A stretch of 64,000 nucleotides of DNA from Acidisarcina polymorpha. Its GTDB lineage: Bacteria > Acidobacteriota > Terriglobia > Terriglobales > Acidobacteriaceae. A model generated the notes under the pieces. That model was given only the letters and a program-made list of their open reading frames with translations, was not told the origin of the DNA and made no database searches. The translations under genes were made by a program, and so were the position numbers. This document shows positions 1 to 9,459 of the stretch, piece after piece. The stretch spans positions 2,232,001-2,296,000 of the forward strand of contig NZ_CP030840.1 in the NCBI RefSeq assembly GCF_003330725.1, given 5' to 3'. The number at the start of each line of letters is the position of its first letter. Position 1 is the first letter of the stretch.

Positions 1-288
1 AACCCCGTAATGGTTAGCGCCAAGTGAATTCCCCTTTATGGATCTCGTGCTGATACGCTGCAACAATGTCCTGGGCCGAAGGTGCAACCAGCTTACAACG
101 AAGTGGGTCGACGAGCTTCTAAAACTGTCGAGTTGCAGCGCTCCTGATTCCGGGCAGTACGTGAAACCGTGGGCACCAGTTCCAGGCGGAACGAGCACGA
201 ACCGAAACTGCCTATTCTCGGAGAACGATTGCTTTGCCTCTCGACTTGCTCTGCGGGTAGAAGCCTCGTATCATCCGGCGAGAGAGCT
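1..288. other. non-coding lead-in before pyrR
   Basis: No convincing gene, RNA or repeat is seen here. Short open frames lack a ribosome site and family motifs. The stretch may contain the pyrR promoter and leader, but I could not identify hexamers or a PyrR-binding RNA structure with confidence. Confidence 0.4.
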
Positions 289-864
289 ATGACAGAGAAA
301 ACCCCAGACACCAAACCCATTCTGCGCGAAAAGTGCAGGTTGATGTCGGCATCCGAGATCGAGCGGACCCTGGTTCGGCTCGCCCACGAGATTATCGAGA
401 AGAACAATGGCGGCCACAATGTCGGTCTGGTAGGCATTAAGCGGCGCGGCGTCCCGATTGCTGAGCGCTTGGCGAAAATCATCAGCGCCATTGAAAGAAC
501 ACCCGCACAAAGCGGCATCCTGGATATCCGCTTCTACCGCGACGATCTCTCCACTCACGATCTCCGCCCGGTCGTGAGCCCTGGGGCTATCGGCTTTGAT
601 GTCAACGGTCGCGACATCGTCCTGGTCGACGATGTGCTTTACACTGGCCGGACCATCCGCGCTGCACTCGATGCGCTCTTCGATCATGGCCGTCCCCGGC
701 GCGTCCAGCTGCTGGTCCTGATCGACCGCGGCCACCGCGAATTGCCCATCGAAGCTACCTTCGTCGGGCGCACCGTCCAGACCACGCAACGCGAAATCGT
801 CGAAGTCAAACTGCAGGAAATCGACCAGGACGAACAGGTCTTGCTGGTCGAACGAACAGATTGA
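289..864 (+). CDS. pyrR: bifunctional pyr operon regulator / uracil phosphoribosyltransferase PyrR
   Basis: PyrR-family protein of 191 aa. In this family the protein binds pyr mRNA in response to uridine nucleotides and has weak uracil phosphoribosyltransferase activity. The PRPP-binding loop is clear (VLVDDVLYTGRTIRAAL), as is the GIKRRGVPIAERLA segment typical of PyrR. I chose the ATG at 289, preceded by GAGAG, over an upstream in-frame ATG at 169, because the residues before it do not resemble the family and the resulting length is normal. It leads a pyrR-pyrB-pyrC cluster, which fits a role in pyrimidine control. Whether this copy regulates by attenuation in this organism is not shown by the sequence. 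Confidence 0.93.
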   Translation: MTEKTPDTKPILREKCRLMSASEIERTLVRLAHEIIEKNNGGHNVGLVGIKRRGVPIAERLAKIISAIERTPAQSGILDIRFYRDDLSTHDLRPVVSPGAIGFDVNGRDIVLVDDVLYTGRTIRAALDALFDHGRPRRVQLLVLIDRGHRELPIEATFVGRTVQTTQREIVEVKLQEIDQDEQVLLVERTD

Positions 865-878
865 GCTTATAAGTTGAA

Positions 879-905
879 GGGGCCTCCCCTAACGAGGAAG
901 GCCCC
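879..905 (+). promoter_or_regulatory. stem-loop between pyrR and pyrB (possible attenuator)
   Basis: A 7-bp inverted repeat (GGGGCCT at 879-885, AGGCCCC at 899-905) lies in the 112-bp gap between pyrR and pyrB. There is no T-run after it, so it is not a standard intrinsic terminator. Given the PyrR gene just upstream it could be part of an RNA control element, but I see no recognisable PyrR anti-antiterminator consensus. The role is inference only. Confidence 0.3.
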
Positions 906-976
906 GGAGTTTGCCCCGACACAAACCGACCCTTGCGCAGTTGAACCACTACTGCTTTGCCGAAGTGTGACTTCGT

Positions 977-2131
977 ATGCCAACGAGACAAGCCGCTCAA
1001 TCGACCTCCTCGCCAGCCCCGCGCCGGAATCTCGCGCTGGACGAAATAGCGCCCCCAAGAATCCCTCGTCCGAAGGGCTCTGTGATCTCCGTCCTCGATC
1101 TCTCCCTCGATGAAATCAGCTCCGTCCTGCAAATGGCCACGCTGCTCGAGAACGAAGATCCGCTGCTGCGCATGAAGCGCCTGCTGAAACGGCGGGTCGC
1201 GCTGCTTTTCTACGAGTCGAGCACTCGCACCCGGACCTCTTTCGAACTAGCGGCCAAGAGCCTGGGCGCGGATACCGCCCTCATCAGCTCGCAATCCTCG
1301 AGCATCGAAAAAGGCGAATCGCTCAAAGACACCGGCATCACCCTGAAGGCGCTCGGCGCGGAGTGCATCATCCTGCGCCACCTCTCCTCGGGCGCACCCT
1401 ATCTGCTCGAGGCTGCCACCGGATTACCCATCCTCAACGGCGGCGATGGCACCCATGAGCACCCTTCGCAAGCGCTGCTCGACCTCCGCACTCTGCTCGC
1501 CCACTTTAAAAAAGGACCAAGCAACAGCGGCCAAAGCGCCCTTACGGAAACGACCCTCGACGGAGTGACGGTCGCCATCGTCGGCGACATCCTGCATAGC
1601 CGCGTGGCGCGCTCGAACGCCCTCCTGCTTCCCAGGCTAGGAGCTCAGGTCGTCCTCTGCGGTCCACCCGCCCTGCTTCCCGAAGTAGCCGCGAACCTTG
1701 GCCCCGGCATCACTATAGAGCGCGACTTCGATAAAGCTCTCGCAGCTTCGCAAGCCGTCATGATGCTTCGGATCCAGGCCGAACGCCTCTCCGGCCTCCA
1801 TCTCGATCTCGAAGATTACAAGGGCCGCTACCAGGCCAACCAGCCGAGAATGGCCGCTTTTGCCCCGAACGCGCTTCTTCTACACCCCGGTCCAATCATC
1901 CGCGGCCTTGAAATCACCAGCGAAGTTGCCGACGGGCCGCAATCCTTGATCGCCGAGCAAGTACGTCACGGAGTCGCCATCCGCATGGCCCTCCTCGCCA
2001 GAGCACTCGGCGCCTCGGCGCCCGAATCGATTACGAACGCCGCATCCGCCAAGATCTCTAGCGAACCGGTAAAAAACGGCGCCAAGAAGCCTGTCCCCAG
2101 CAAGCCGGCAAAGAAGGCGAGGCCCGCATGA
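977..2131 (+). CDS. pyrB: aspartate carbamoyltransferase catalytic subunit
   Basis: Transfers the carbamoyl group from carbamoyl phosphate to aspartate, the committed step of pyrimidine synthesis. The carbamoyl-phosphate motif STRTRTSFE is present around residue 76, and the HPSQALLDL segment and the C-terminal HPGPIIRGLEI block are typical. At 384 aa it is longer than the usual ~310 aa. The extra length is an N-terminal extension of ~35 residues and a C-terminal Lys/Pro/Ala-rich tail (KKPVPSKPAKKARPA), both probably disordered. No pyrI-type regulatory subunit gene is present nearby. The stop overlaps the pyrC start (ATGA), so the two genes are translationally coupled. The ribosome site before 977 is weak, so the exact start is less certain. 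Confidence 0.94.
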   Translation: MPTRQAAQSTSSPAPRRNLALDEIAPPRIPRPKGSVISVLDLSLDEISSVLQMATLLENEDPLLRMKRLLKRRVALLFYESSTRTRTSFELAAKSLGADTALISSQSSSIEKGESLKDTGITLKALGAECIILRHLSSGAPYLLEAATGLPILNGGDGTHEHPSQALLDLRTLLAHFKKGPSNSGQSALTETTLDGVTVAIVGDILHSRVARSNALLLPRLGAQVVLCGPPALLPEVAANLGPGITIERDFDKALAASQAVMMLRIQAERLSGLHLDLEDYKGRYQANQPRMAAFAPNALLLHPGPIIRGLEITSEVADGPQSLIAEQVRHGVAIRMALLARALGASAPESITNAASAKISSEPVKNGAKKPVPSKPAKKARPA

Positions 2132-3444
2132 GCTCCACTCTGATCCGCGGCGGGCGTCTCGTCGATCCCGCATCCGGCATCGATGCCGAACGCGACCTGC
2201 TCCTGCGTGATGGCCGCGTCGCCGCCGTCGAAGCCCCAGGGAAACTCAAGACCGCCGCCAAGCAAGAGGCTGCCGAAGTCATTGATGCCACAGGCCTGGT
2301 CGTCGCTCCGGGACTGGTCGATATTCACGTCCATCTCCGCGAACCCGGTCAAGGCTATAAGGAGACCATCGCCACCGGGACCGCCGCGGCAGCAGCAGGT
2401 GGGTTCACCAGCGTCTGCGCCATGCCCAACACCATCCCCGTCAATGACTCGCCCGAGACCACCCGCTGGATGCAGAGTCCCGAGCGCGGGGCAAAGATTC
2501 GCGTCTTTCCCATTGCCGCCGCCACCCGCGGTAGCATGGGCGAGAAGCTGACCGAATACGGCTCTCTCAAAGCGGCAGGCGCGGTGGCCGTCACCGACGA
2601 CGGCAAGCCCATCCTTGGCGAGGCCATCATGCATCAGGCGCTCACCGTGGCTTCCCGCGCTGGGCTGCCCGTCATTCAACATGCCGAGGATACCCGGCTT
2701 ACTGGCGGCTGTTCGATGAATGCCGGTGCGCTCGCCTTTCGCATGGGACTGCGTGGTATGCCGGTCGAGGCCGAATCTTCGCTCGTCGAGCGTGACCTCC
2801 GCCTGCTTGCTAACTTAAATGGCGCCCGCGGGCACCTCCATGTCGCCCATCTTTCCACCGCCGCTGCTCTCGAAGCTGTCCGCAAAGCCCGCCGGAATGG
2901 CCTCCACGTCACCTGCGAGGTCGCGCCGCATCACTTTCTGCTCACCGAGCAGGAAGTGGGAAACTACAACACCAATGCCAAGATGAATCCCCCACTGCGC
3001 GCTCCGGCCGATCGCGACGCCATGCTGCAAGGCATTCTCGATGGTGTGGTCGACTGCATTGCCACCGACCACGCTCCCCACGCCGCCCATGAGAAGGAGC
3101 AGGAATTCGAGCGCGCTCCGAACGGCATCACTGGTCTCGAGACCGCACTAGGTTTGTCACTGCAGCTGTTACATAAGGCAAACCGGCTTCCCATCGGCCG
3201 GGTCATCAACCTGCTCAGCACCCAACCGGCGGCTGTATTGGCACTCAAAGGGCGCGGGACGCTCGCTGTCGGCGCCTTCGCCGACGTGGTGATCTTCGAT
3301 GCCAGGAAAGAATGGGTCTTCCACGCCGCCCTCTCCAAATCGAAGTCGAAGAACACTCCCTTCGACGGCTGGACAATGCTGGGAGAGGTCCGCTGGACGA
3401 TCAGCGAAGGACGAATCGCCTACCAAAGCGGACCGGCAACGTAG
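2128..3444 (+). CDS. pyrC: dihydroorotase
   Basis: Amidohydrolase that cyclises carbamoyl aspartate to dihydroorotate, the step after PyrB. The metal-binding DIHVHLREPG motif is near residue 60, and the ATDHAPH motif late in the protein supplies the catalytic Asp and a His. This places it in the class I (PyrC/hydantoinase-like) group of 420-440 aa, and its 438 aa matches. It starts inside the last codons of pyrB (ATGA overlap). Class I dihydroorotases often associate with aspartate carbamoyltransferase; that is family knowledge, not something seen here. Confidence 0.95.
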   Translation: MSSTLIRGGRLVDPASGIDAERDLLLRDGRVAAVEAPGKLKTAAKQEAAEVIDATGLVVAPGLVDIHVHLREPGQGYKETIATGTAAAAAGGFTSVCAMPNTIPVNDSPETTRWMQSPERGAKIRVFPIAAATRGSMGEKLTEYGSLKAAGAVAVTDDGKPILGEAIMHQALTVASRAGLPVIQHAEDTRLTGGCSMNAGALAFRMGLRGMPVEAESSLVERDLRLLANLNGARGHLHVAHLSTAAALEAVRKARRNGLHVTCEVAPHHFLLTEQEVGNYNTNAKMNPPLRAPADRDAMLQGILDGVVDCIATDHAPHAAHEKEQEFERAPNGITGLETALGLSLQLLHKANRLPIGRVINLLSTQPAAVLALKGRGTLAVGAFADVVIFDARKEWVFHAALSKSKSKNTPFDGWTMLGEVRWTISEGRIAYQSGPAT

Positions 3445-3491
3445 CCAGAAGACAGGGTGTCCGATTAAGTGTGGGGGATTCAGGCGATGTC

Positions 3492-3516
3492 CCATTCAAG
3501 CCATCGGCTTGAATGG
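3492..3516. terminator. strong hairpin between convergent pyrC and the DUF2085 gene
   Basis: An 11-bp perfect inverted repeat (CCATTCAAGCC / GGCTTGAATGG) with a 3-nt loop sits in the ~100-bp gap between two converging genes. No T-tract follows on either strand, so it is a terminator-like structure rather than a textbook intrinsic terminator. It could act in both directions. Confidence 0.5.
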
Positions 3517-3545
3517 AATAGCAAGGGAGTTAGACCCCCATTCCT

Positions 3546-3977
3546 TCACGCCAGCACAGTAGATCTCTCGGCGTCTCGCTCCGCCGACAACATCGCTCCC
3601 ACGGCAACGCCAAACCCTGCGCCTATTAGTAACCGAGGCAGTGGCAAATTACCGTGGAGACCCAAAGACTCCGCCGCTACGTCAGCGCAGTTCGCCGCCA
3701 AGCCCCATGCCAGCGCTCGGATCGCTACCCCGTACTTCAACCGAAGCAGGCTCCCGACTGCTGTTCCCGAGTAAATGCCCAGGCAGCGGACGCACACTGC
3801 CATTCGCGCCCCGAAGAATGAGAAGCTACGGTCCGCATGTTGGTGACAGAGCTTGCTGAAAAAGGCAAAAATCGCCAGCCGCAGGACGCCCGTACCGCCC
3901 GCCCAAGGCCACGCCGCGGCAATAGCCAGAGCGACGAGCGCGGAGGCGGCAAAGAAGATCACCCAGCGAGCTGACAT
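3546..3977 (-). CDS. DUF2085 family membrane protein
   Basis: Small integral membrane protein of 143 aa with about four hydrophobic stretches. The family signature is clear: LCHQ followed by DRSF and then RMAVCVRCLGIYSG, giving conserved Cys and His residues that may bind a metal. No function is established for this family. I started it at the ATG at 3977 rather than an upstream in-frame Met, because the upstream residues would overlap glyA and are not hydrophobic. It lies 16 bp downstream of glyA on the same strand and is probably co-transcribed with it. Confidence 0.8.
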   Translation of the reverse strand: MSARWVIFFAASALVALAIAAAWPWAGGTGVLRLAIFAFFSKLCHQHADRSFSFFGARMAVCVRCLGIYSGTAVGSLLRLKYGVAIRALAWGLAANCADVAAESLGLHGNLPLPRLLIGAGFGVAVGAMLSAERDAERSTVLA

Positions 3978-3993
3978 TGGATTGAGTTCAGTT

Positions 3994-5289
3994 TTATCGC
4001 GCCCCGACGGTCTGCGGTTCCCGCAGCCAGCCGTAAAGCGGGAACTGTTCTGCCAGTTCCAGCACCTGGCCGCGAATCCTGCGCAGTGCCTGGGCATCTT
4101 CGTGATGCGCCAGCGCCTCGGCAATCCACCTGCCAACGATCCGCATCTCCGCTTCCTTCATGCCGCGCGTCGTCAACGCCGGCGTCCCAATGCGGATGCC
4201 GCTCGGCTTCATCGGCGGGTTCGTATCGAACGGAATCGCGTTCTTGTTCACCGTGATCCCGGCTTCATGCAGCGCCGTCTCCGCCTGGCTGCCGAACATC
4301 TGTCCCCCACCCGGCCGGCCAAAGACGTCGATCAGCATGAGGTGAGTGTCGGTTCCGCCGCTCACCACCCGGAAGCCCTCACTCGCCAGCGTCTCTGCCA
4401 GCACTTTGGCATTGGCCACAACCTGCCGCGCGTATTCCCGGAACTCCGGCCGCAGCGCCTCGCGGAAGGCAACTGCCTTTGCCGCAATCACATGCACCAG
4501 CGGGCCGCCCTGCTGCCCGGGAAAGACACACTTGTCGATGGCCGCGGCGAACTGCTGCTGCGAAAGAATCATACCCGAACGTGGTCCGCGGAGGGTTTTG
4601 TGGGTCGTTGTCGTCACGATATGCGCATGCGGCACCGGCGAAGGATGCGCGCCGCCGGCGACCAACCCGGCAAAGTGCGCCATATCGATCAATAGGAGCG
4701 CCCCAACCTTGTCGGCGATCTGCCGCATCCGCGCAAAGTCAAAGATCCGCGGATAAGCGCTGCCGCCGCCAATGATCAGCTTCGGACGCTCGCGCTCGGC
4801 GAGCGCTTCCAGTTCGTCGTAATCGATCACTTCACTCTCGCGCTGGACACCATAGGAGACCACGCGATAAAGCTTCCCTGAAAAATTCAGCTTATGGCCA
4901 TGCGTCAAGTGGCCGCCGTGCGCTAAATCCAGCCCCAGGATCGTGTCGCCAGGACTCAGAACTGCCATGAACGCCGCGGCATTGGCCTGCGATCCGGAAT
5001 GCGGCTGCACATTCGCGTGGTCGGCGCCAAACAGCTCCTTAGCCCGGTCACGCGCCAGGTTCTCGACCACATCGGCGTATTCACAACCGCCATAGTAGCG
5101 TTTGCCCGGGTAGCCCTCGGCATACTTGTTGGTGAATACCGAACCAGCCGCCTCCAGCACTGCCTGGCTGACAAAATTCTCCGAAGCAATCATCTCCAGC
5201 CCTTCATGCTGGCGGCGGATCTCGTGATCGATGGCGGTCGCAATGGCGGGGTCGGATTCGGCGAGAGTGAGGCTCAGGCGGTCGGTCAT
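3994..5289 (-). CDS. glyA: serine hydroxymethyltransferase
   Basis: PLP enzyme that converts serine and tetrahydrofolate to glycine and methylene-tetrahydrofolate, the main source of one-carbon units. It has the standard bacterial length (431 aa). The PLP-lysine motif [12 protein letters not shown] is present with the Schiff-base lysine near residue 231. The N-terminal IASENFVS and [13 protein letters not shown] blocks and the [15 protein letters not shown] block are all intact. The gene starts with ATG, followed 16 bp after its stop by the DUF2085 gene. Confidence 0.97.
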   Translation of the reverse strand: MTDRLSLTLAESDPAIATAIDHEIRRQHEGLEMIASENFVSQAVLEAAGSVFTNKYAEGYPGKRYYGGCEYADVVENLARDRAKELFGADHANVQPHSGSQANAAAFMAVLSPGDTILGLDLAHGGHLTHGHKLNFSGKLYRVVSYGVQRESEVIDYDELEALAERERPKLIIGGGSAYPRIFDFARMRQIADKVGALLLIDMAHFAGLVAGGAHPSPVPHAHIVTTTTHKTLRGPRSGMILSQQQFAAAIDKCVFPGQQGGPLVHVIAAKAVAFREALRPEFREYARQVVANAKVLAETLASEGFRVVSGGTDTHLMLIDVFGRPGGGQMFGSQAETALHEAGITVNKNAIPFDTNPPMKPSGIRIGTPALTTRGMKEAEMRIVGRWIAEALAHHEDAQALRRIRGQVLELAEQFPLYGWLREPQTVGAR

Positions 5290-5603
5290 AGGATTAGTTT
5301 AGCTGTTTTAAATGCTTTTTCTGAACCCCTTTTTCACCCTGCACATCTTTCGATCGGCCCCTCCTCGCCAGAATTTCCGGCATAAAAGCAATCGAAATGA
5401 AATTCCGTTGCCGGAATAGCAGAAAAGTGCGCCCTGGTTACCTCCTATGGCCTTGCCTCCACGATTCTTCTCAATCCGATAGACATGCCGAGCTTGATTG
5501 TGCAAGACTCGTGAACCTGAGACAGCAGTAATCGAGAACGTGCTGCTTCAGACAATCCCGTGGTACATGAGGTGGGTTACCCCTCATCGGAGGTCAGGCC
5601 CTT
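5290..5603. other. intergenic region between divergent glyA and the Ig-domain lipoprotein
   Basis: This gap should hold both promoters. An 8-bp inverted repeat (TTCCGGCA at 5375-5382, TGCCGGAA at 5409-5416) is present. I could not match it to a known riboswitch class. GGAGG at about 5589 is the ribosome site for the gene at 5604. Confidence 0.4.
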
Positions 5604-7904
5604 ATGTTGTTACCTACGTTCCGTTTTGTGTGCGGTGTTTTCCTCTCAGCGCTAGTCGTCGGTTGCGGCGGCGGCGGCAGCAAAAGCAATCCCACCCCCC
5701 CACCTGTCGCCACCCTCGCCATTACCACCGCCGCAACCCTGACCGCCGGAACGGTCGGCACCGCGTATACCGCTACCCTGGCCGCAAGCGGCGGCACCGC
5801 TCCATATACCTGGACAATCAGTGCCGGCACGCCGCCTGCAGGCCTCACCTTGAGCAGCGCCGGCGCCCTGACCGGGACCCCGACCACTGCCGGCTCCAGT
5901 TCCTTCACCATCAAAGTGACTGATTCGGAAGCTACACCCCAGACCGCGACCCTGGCCGCGACCCTGGTGATCAATGCGGCCCCGCCACCGCCGATCACCA
6001 TCACCCCGACCACGCTTACAGCTGGAATTCTCGGCACTCCCTACGTCGCGAACTTGACGGCGACCGGCGGCACCGCGCCCTATACGTGGTCAGTCGCCAG
6101 CGGATCTCTACCGGCAGGCTTGACCCTGGCCCCCACGACCGGCATCATCTCCGGTACACCTACGGCCGCTGGACAGAGTTCCTTTACGGTGCAGGTGACC
6201 GACTCGTCCGCAACACCGCTAACCGGCACCCAGGCGCTGACCCTGCAAATTAACACCGCGACATTGGCGATCTTGTCTACTTCGCTGCCTGCGGGCAATG
6301 TGGGTAGCCCCTACACCGATCAGCTGGCCGCCACTGGCGGAGTAGCCCCCTACACCTGGACCGCGGCCGGCGCACTGCCGACCGGTCTTTCTCTCAGTGC
6401 GGCAGGGCTGCTCAGCGGCACTCCGGGAACCGCCGGAACCACGACCGTCGCCCTGACCGTGACCGACGCAGCGAATAACACCGCCACGGCCAACCTCACC
6501 TTGACCATCAACGCAGCCACTGGCACCGTCCCCGACGGTCATTATGTCTTCGTCTTTGCGGGAACCGCTCCGCAAGGTACGCCGCCTACTTCCAACGGGG
6601 TCGCCATCAACGGAACGTTCACCATCCAATCGGGCGCTATCCAGAATGGCTACTTCGACGAGAATACGAACACCAACCCGGCAGTGACCGAGCAAGCTAT
6701 CACCGGCGGCACGCTAACCAGCGGCGCCAATGGGCTAGGTCAGCTCGTGCTCACGACCTCTACCTTGACCATGACCTTTGAGCTGGCTATCCCCGCTTCG
6801 GTCTCCGCCGGCGGTTCCAGCCCGATACGCATGATCGAGTTCGACGATGCTACCGGTACCGGGATGCGTGGTTCTGGCACGTTGCTCCCGGCCCTGGCCA
6901 GCCCGACCGCCGCCGCCATCACCGGCAACTATGCATTCCTCTTCAGCGGGGCCGATATCGATCAGAACCAGCAAGCCCTGATCTGCTCCTTCCAGACGGA
7001 TGGAGCCGGGAACATCACCAACGGGAAGGCGGACGCCAATCAGTACGGCGGTACGCTCGCCAGTTGGAGCACGCTGACCGGAACTTACGCCGTGGATGGC
7101 AATGGCCGCGGCACCCTGCAAATCGTCCTGGGAGGCACCGCCTTCCACTTCAGCTTCTATCAGGTATCGCCCACCGAATGGGTGGTCATCTCGCTCGATC
7201 CAGCCACCCTGAACTCGCCACTCGTTAGCGGTACCGTCCTGCAGCAAACCGGCGGTCCGTTCAGCACGGCCTCCATTCCAACGACCTCCGTCCTTGAGAT
7301 CGAAGGCCTGGCGCCGGTCTCCTCCGGCACCACTCCCGACATCACTCTCGGCATCGCCACCTCCAACGGCAGCGGCGCCGTGACCTTTAACTTCGACGAA
7401 TACGCAGGCAGCCTGTCGCCCGGCGGAACTTTCTCGGTGAACTACGCCGTCGACCCAACCACTGGGCGTGCGGCCTCCACCGGGACTACCGCTCAGCCCA
7501 TCCTCTACATCATCAACAGCACATCGGCGTTCCTTCTCGGACCGGACAGATCGGCCAGCTCCGGCATCATCGAGGCGCAGACCGGAGCGCCGTTCACCAC
7601 CGCCTCCTTCAACGGGAACTACCTCGGCGGCAGCCTGCCCTTGGTCAATACTTCGGTATTGAACGAAGCGGGTCTGGTGGCGACAGATGGCGCCGGCAAC
7701 ATCACGTTCACCACCAACCGCAGCAGCAGTACCGGGTTAACCTCCTACCAGAGCGTCGCCGGCACCTATGCCGTCGGCACCAATGGCCGCGTGGTTGTAA
7801 CCACCCCGGATAACCTAACCCGTATCTTCTACATCGTGTCGCCAACCAAGGTCGCCTATGTCACCAGCGATGGAGGAGGCTATTTGGGCACCTTCCAGCA
7901 GTAG
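5604..7904 (+). CDS. secreted lipoprotein with putative Ig (He_PIG-type) repeats
   Basis: A 766-aa exported protein. A short signal peptide ends in a lipobox (LVVGC), so the mature protein should be lipidated at Cys21 and then runs into a Gly/Ser/Pro-rich linker. Three Ig-like repeats of about 85-90 residues follow (roughly 38-125, 126-215 and 216-305), each with the pattern G-TAPYTW--ASG-LP-GL-L---G-ISGTPT-AG. These match the putative Ig domain family. The remaining ~460 residues hold four or five copies of another beta-rich unit (GNYAFLFSG, DGAGNIT, GTYAVDGNGRG). Similar proteins are common and uncharacterised in acidobacteria. Adhesion or surface display is an inference. Confidence 0.82.
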   Translation: MLLPTFRFVCGVFLSALVVGCGGGGSKSNPTPPPVATLAITTAATLTAGTVGTAYTATLAASGGTAPYTWTISAGTPPAGLTLSSAGALTGTPTTAGSSSFTIKVTDSEATPQTATLAATLVINAAPPPPITITPTTLTAGILGTPYVANLTATGGTAPYTWSVASGSLPAGLTLAPTTGIISGTPTAAGQSSFTVQVTDSSATPLTGTQALTLQINTATLAILSTSLPAGNVGSPYTDQLAATGGVAPYTWTAAGALPTGLSLSAAGLLSGTPGTAGTTTVALTVTDAANNTATANLTLTINAATGTVPDGHYVFVFAGTAPQGTPPTSNGVAINGTFTIQSGAIQNGYFDENTNTNPAVTEQAITGGTLTSGANGLGQLVLTTSTLTMTFELAIPASVSAGGSSPIRMIEFDDATGTGMRGSGTLLPALASPTAAAITGNYAFLFSGADIDQNQQALICSFQTDGAGNITNGKADANQYGGTLASWSTLTGTYAVDGNGRGTLQIVLGGTAFHFSFYQVSPTEWVVISLDPATLNSPLVSGTVLQQTGGPFSTASIPTTSVLEIEGLAPVSSGTTPDITLGIATSNGSGAVTFNFDEYAGSLSPGGTFSVNYAVDPTTGRAASTGTTAQPILYIINSTSAFLLGPDRSASSGIIEAQTGAPFTTASFNGNYLGGSLPLVNTSVLNEAGLVATDGAGNITFTTNRSSSTGLTSYQSVAGTYAVGTNGRVVVTTPDNLTRIFYIVSPTKVAYVTSDGGGYLGTFQQ

Positions 7905-7922
7905 CGAATGACTTGTTAGTTG

Positions 7923-7959
7923 GGTTGGCCCCTGTTCCATACTGGACCAGGGGCCAACC
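7923..7959. terminator. 12-bp stem hairpin after the Ig-domain lipoprotein
   Basis: GGTTGGCCCCTG at 7923-7934 pairs perfectly with CAGGGGCCAACC at 7948-7959 around a 13-nt loop. It lies just after the stop at 7904 and between converging genes. There is no T-tract, so it is likely a structure that stabilises 3' ends or a bidirectional terminator of a weak type. Confidence 0.5.
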
Positions 7960-8190
7960 TGACGTAGCTGCCGTGTGCAATTCTCCAAAAGTGTTTCAGG
8001 AAAAGCCGAGCAGAAAGGCCAGTTTTAGTGGCTGTGCCGCGCTTAAAACTGTTGGGTCGTCGGGAACAAAAGTGCAGGATCCGCGTGGCCAGCGACTTGC
8101 ACGCGGGCCACACTGCTCAATTCTTCTTCCATGGAATCAAGGGTTCGCAAGCTACCGGACCTTGCTCCGAAGCCGTCTCTCTGGCTTGCT

Positions 8191-9450
8191 CTAATCGACA
8201 GCCATCTCGTGCAGGTGCTCGTTGTGTCGCGCTCCCGCAGTTGGCTGCGCTTCCCGAATCGACCTGAACGCCGAGTAAACAAAGGATCCCAGATACCACC
8301 CGTCGATGAACTTATACGGCGTCTCGCCAGTCGTATAGTGGCCGCACGGAAGCACCTTCGAGACGAAGTCCAGACCAGCAGCGCGAAACCTCTCCAGCAC
8401 CTGCAGCGAGAACTCTGCGCGAAATGTCAGATCGTAGGTGGCATGCACCACCAGCACCTTCTTCGTGGCCGCGGCGAACTTTTCCAGGTAGGAAATCGGG
8501 CTGATGCACCGCCATAACTCCGCCAAACCGGCTTGCGTCATCACCGGCTCGAGCGCCTCGCGAATATGGCGCGTGCTCTGCCCGGTCCACACCACGTCGC
8601 CGAAATTCATCGCCGCATGGTTGAATGCATTCACCCGCAGCCGGGCGTCATGCGCGCTGGCGATGAAGGCATAGCACGAACCCAGGCTCGTGCCCAGCAC
8701 GCCGAACTGCTCGTATCCTTCCGACTCGAGCCAATCGAGGCAGCAGCGGATATCGATCACCGCCTGGCGGCACGCCGAGATCGTGCGTCCGATGTTGGCG
8801 CTCACCGCATAGTCGGACCGCTCCAACTCCGCCGGCCGTCGGATGTCATGGTAAGGCTTGCTCAACCGGAGCGCCGAGATGCCGAACCGGTTGAACAACG
8901 CACAGAGGGCGTTATGGCTGAAGGCGTCCGCGTTCCACTGCGGCATCACGATGATCGCCTGCTTGGGCTTTCCTGCCTGTTTCTCAGCAGTTGCCGGGTA
9001 CCACCGCGCGTTGACCTGATCGTTCTCCGGGTGCATCGTTCGCACCGGCGAGGTAAATCGCAGGAACTGCGCCTTGGCCAGCTTTCCCGCCGCTGCTCGC
9101 TGCCGCAGCGTGGCGTCTTTCTGCAGCGTCTCCGGCCGCACATTGGTCGGAAATAGCTGCGGATGCCGCTCCTCTAACCGGAAATCGTCAGGCGTCCGGT
9201 AGCCGAAGAAGGTGTCGCTGTTCTCGACAATATCCGCGCCCAGGCGCAGCATGGCTTGTTGTGCGGCGCTATCAGTCGGCGATGGCAATTGGCTCGGCCC
9301 AAACAGCTTTGACCGAAGATTACGCCGGTCGATATAGTCGTCGAGCCAGTCGAACCCCCATTCCAAGGGGCGAACGATCCGGTTTTCGTCCCGGGTCGTC
9401 AGCGCCGTCTCCCAGCGGTACATCCAGTCTGCGTAAACCTTGCGAAGCAT
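8191..9450 (-). CDS. alpha/beta hydrolase family protein
   Basis: A 419-aa predicted cytoplasmic hydrolase. The nucleophile elbow GTSLGSCYAF lies near residue 250. A candidate acid (HATYDLTF) and a candidate His (CGHYTTGETPYK) follow in the right order for a catalytic triad. The N-terminal ~130 residues are an extension that does not resemble the hydrolase core. The substrate is unknown. It lies 9 bp downstream of alr on the same strand, so the two are very probably one operon. This does not by itself suggest a role in D-alanine metabolism. Start: ATG preceded by GAGAG. Confidence 0.75.
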   Translation of the reverse strand: MLRKVYADWMYRWETALTTRDENRIVRPLEWGFDWLDDYIDRRNLRSKLFGPSQLPSPTDSAAQQAMLRLGADIVENSDTFFGYRTPDDFRLEERHPQLFPTNVRPETLQKDATLRQRAAAGKLAKAQFLRFTSPVRTMHPENDQVNARWYPATAEKQAGKPKQAIIVMPQWNADAFSHNALCALFNRFGISALRLSKPYHDIRRPAELERSDYAVSANIGRTISACRQAVIDIRCCLDWLESEGYEQFGVLGTSLGSCYAFIASAHDARLRVNAFNHAAMNFGDVVWTGQSTRHIREALEPVMTQAGLAELWRCISPISYLEKFAAATKKVLVVHATYDLTFRAEFSLQVLERFRAAGLDFVSKVLPCGHYTTGETPYKFIDGWYLGSFVYSAFRSIREAQPTAGARHNEHLHEMAVD

Positions 9451-9459
9451 ACTCTCAGT

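Noticed and set aside
5308-5505. 65-codon minus-strand open frame upstream of glyA
   Set aside because: No family resemblance; overlaps the probable glyA promoter and leader.
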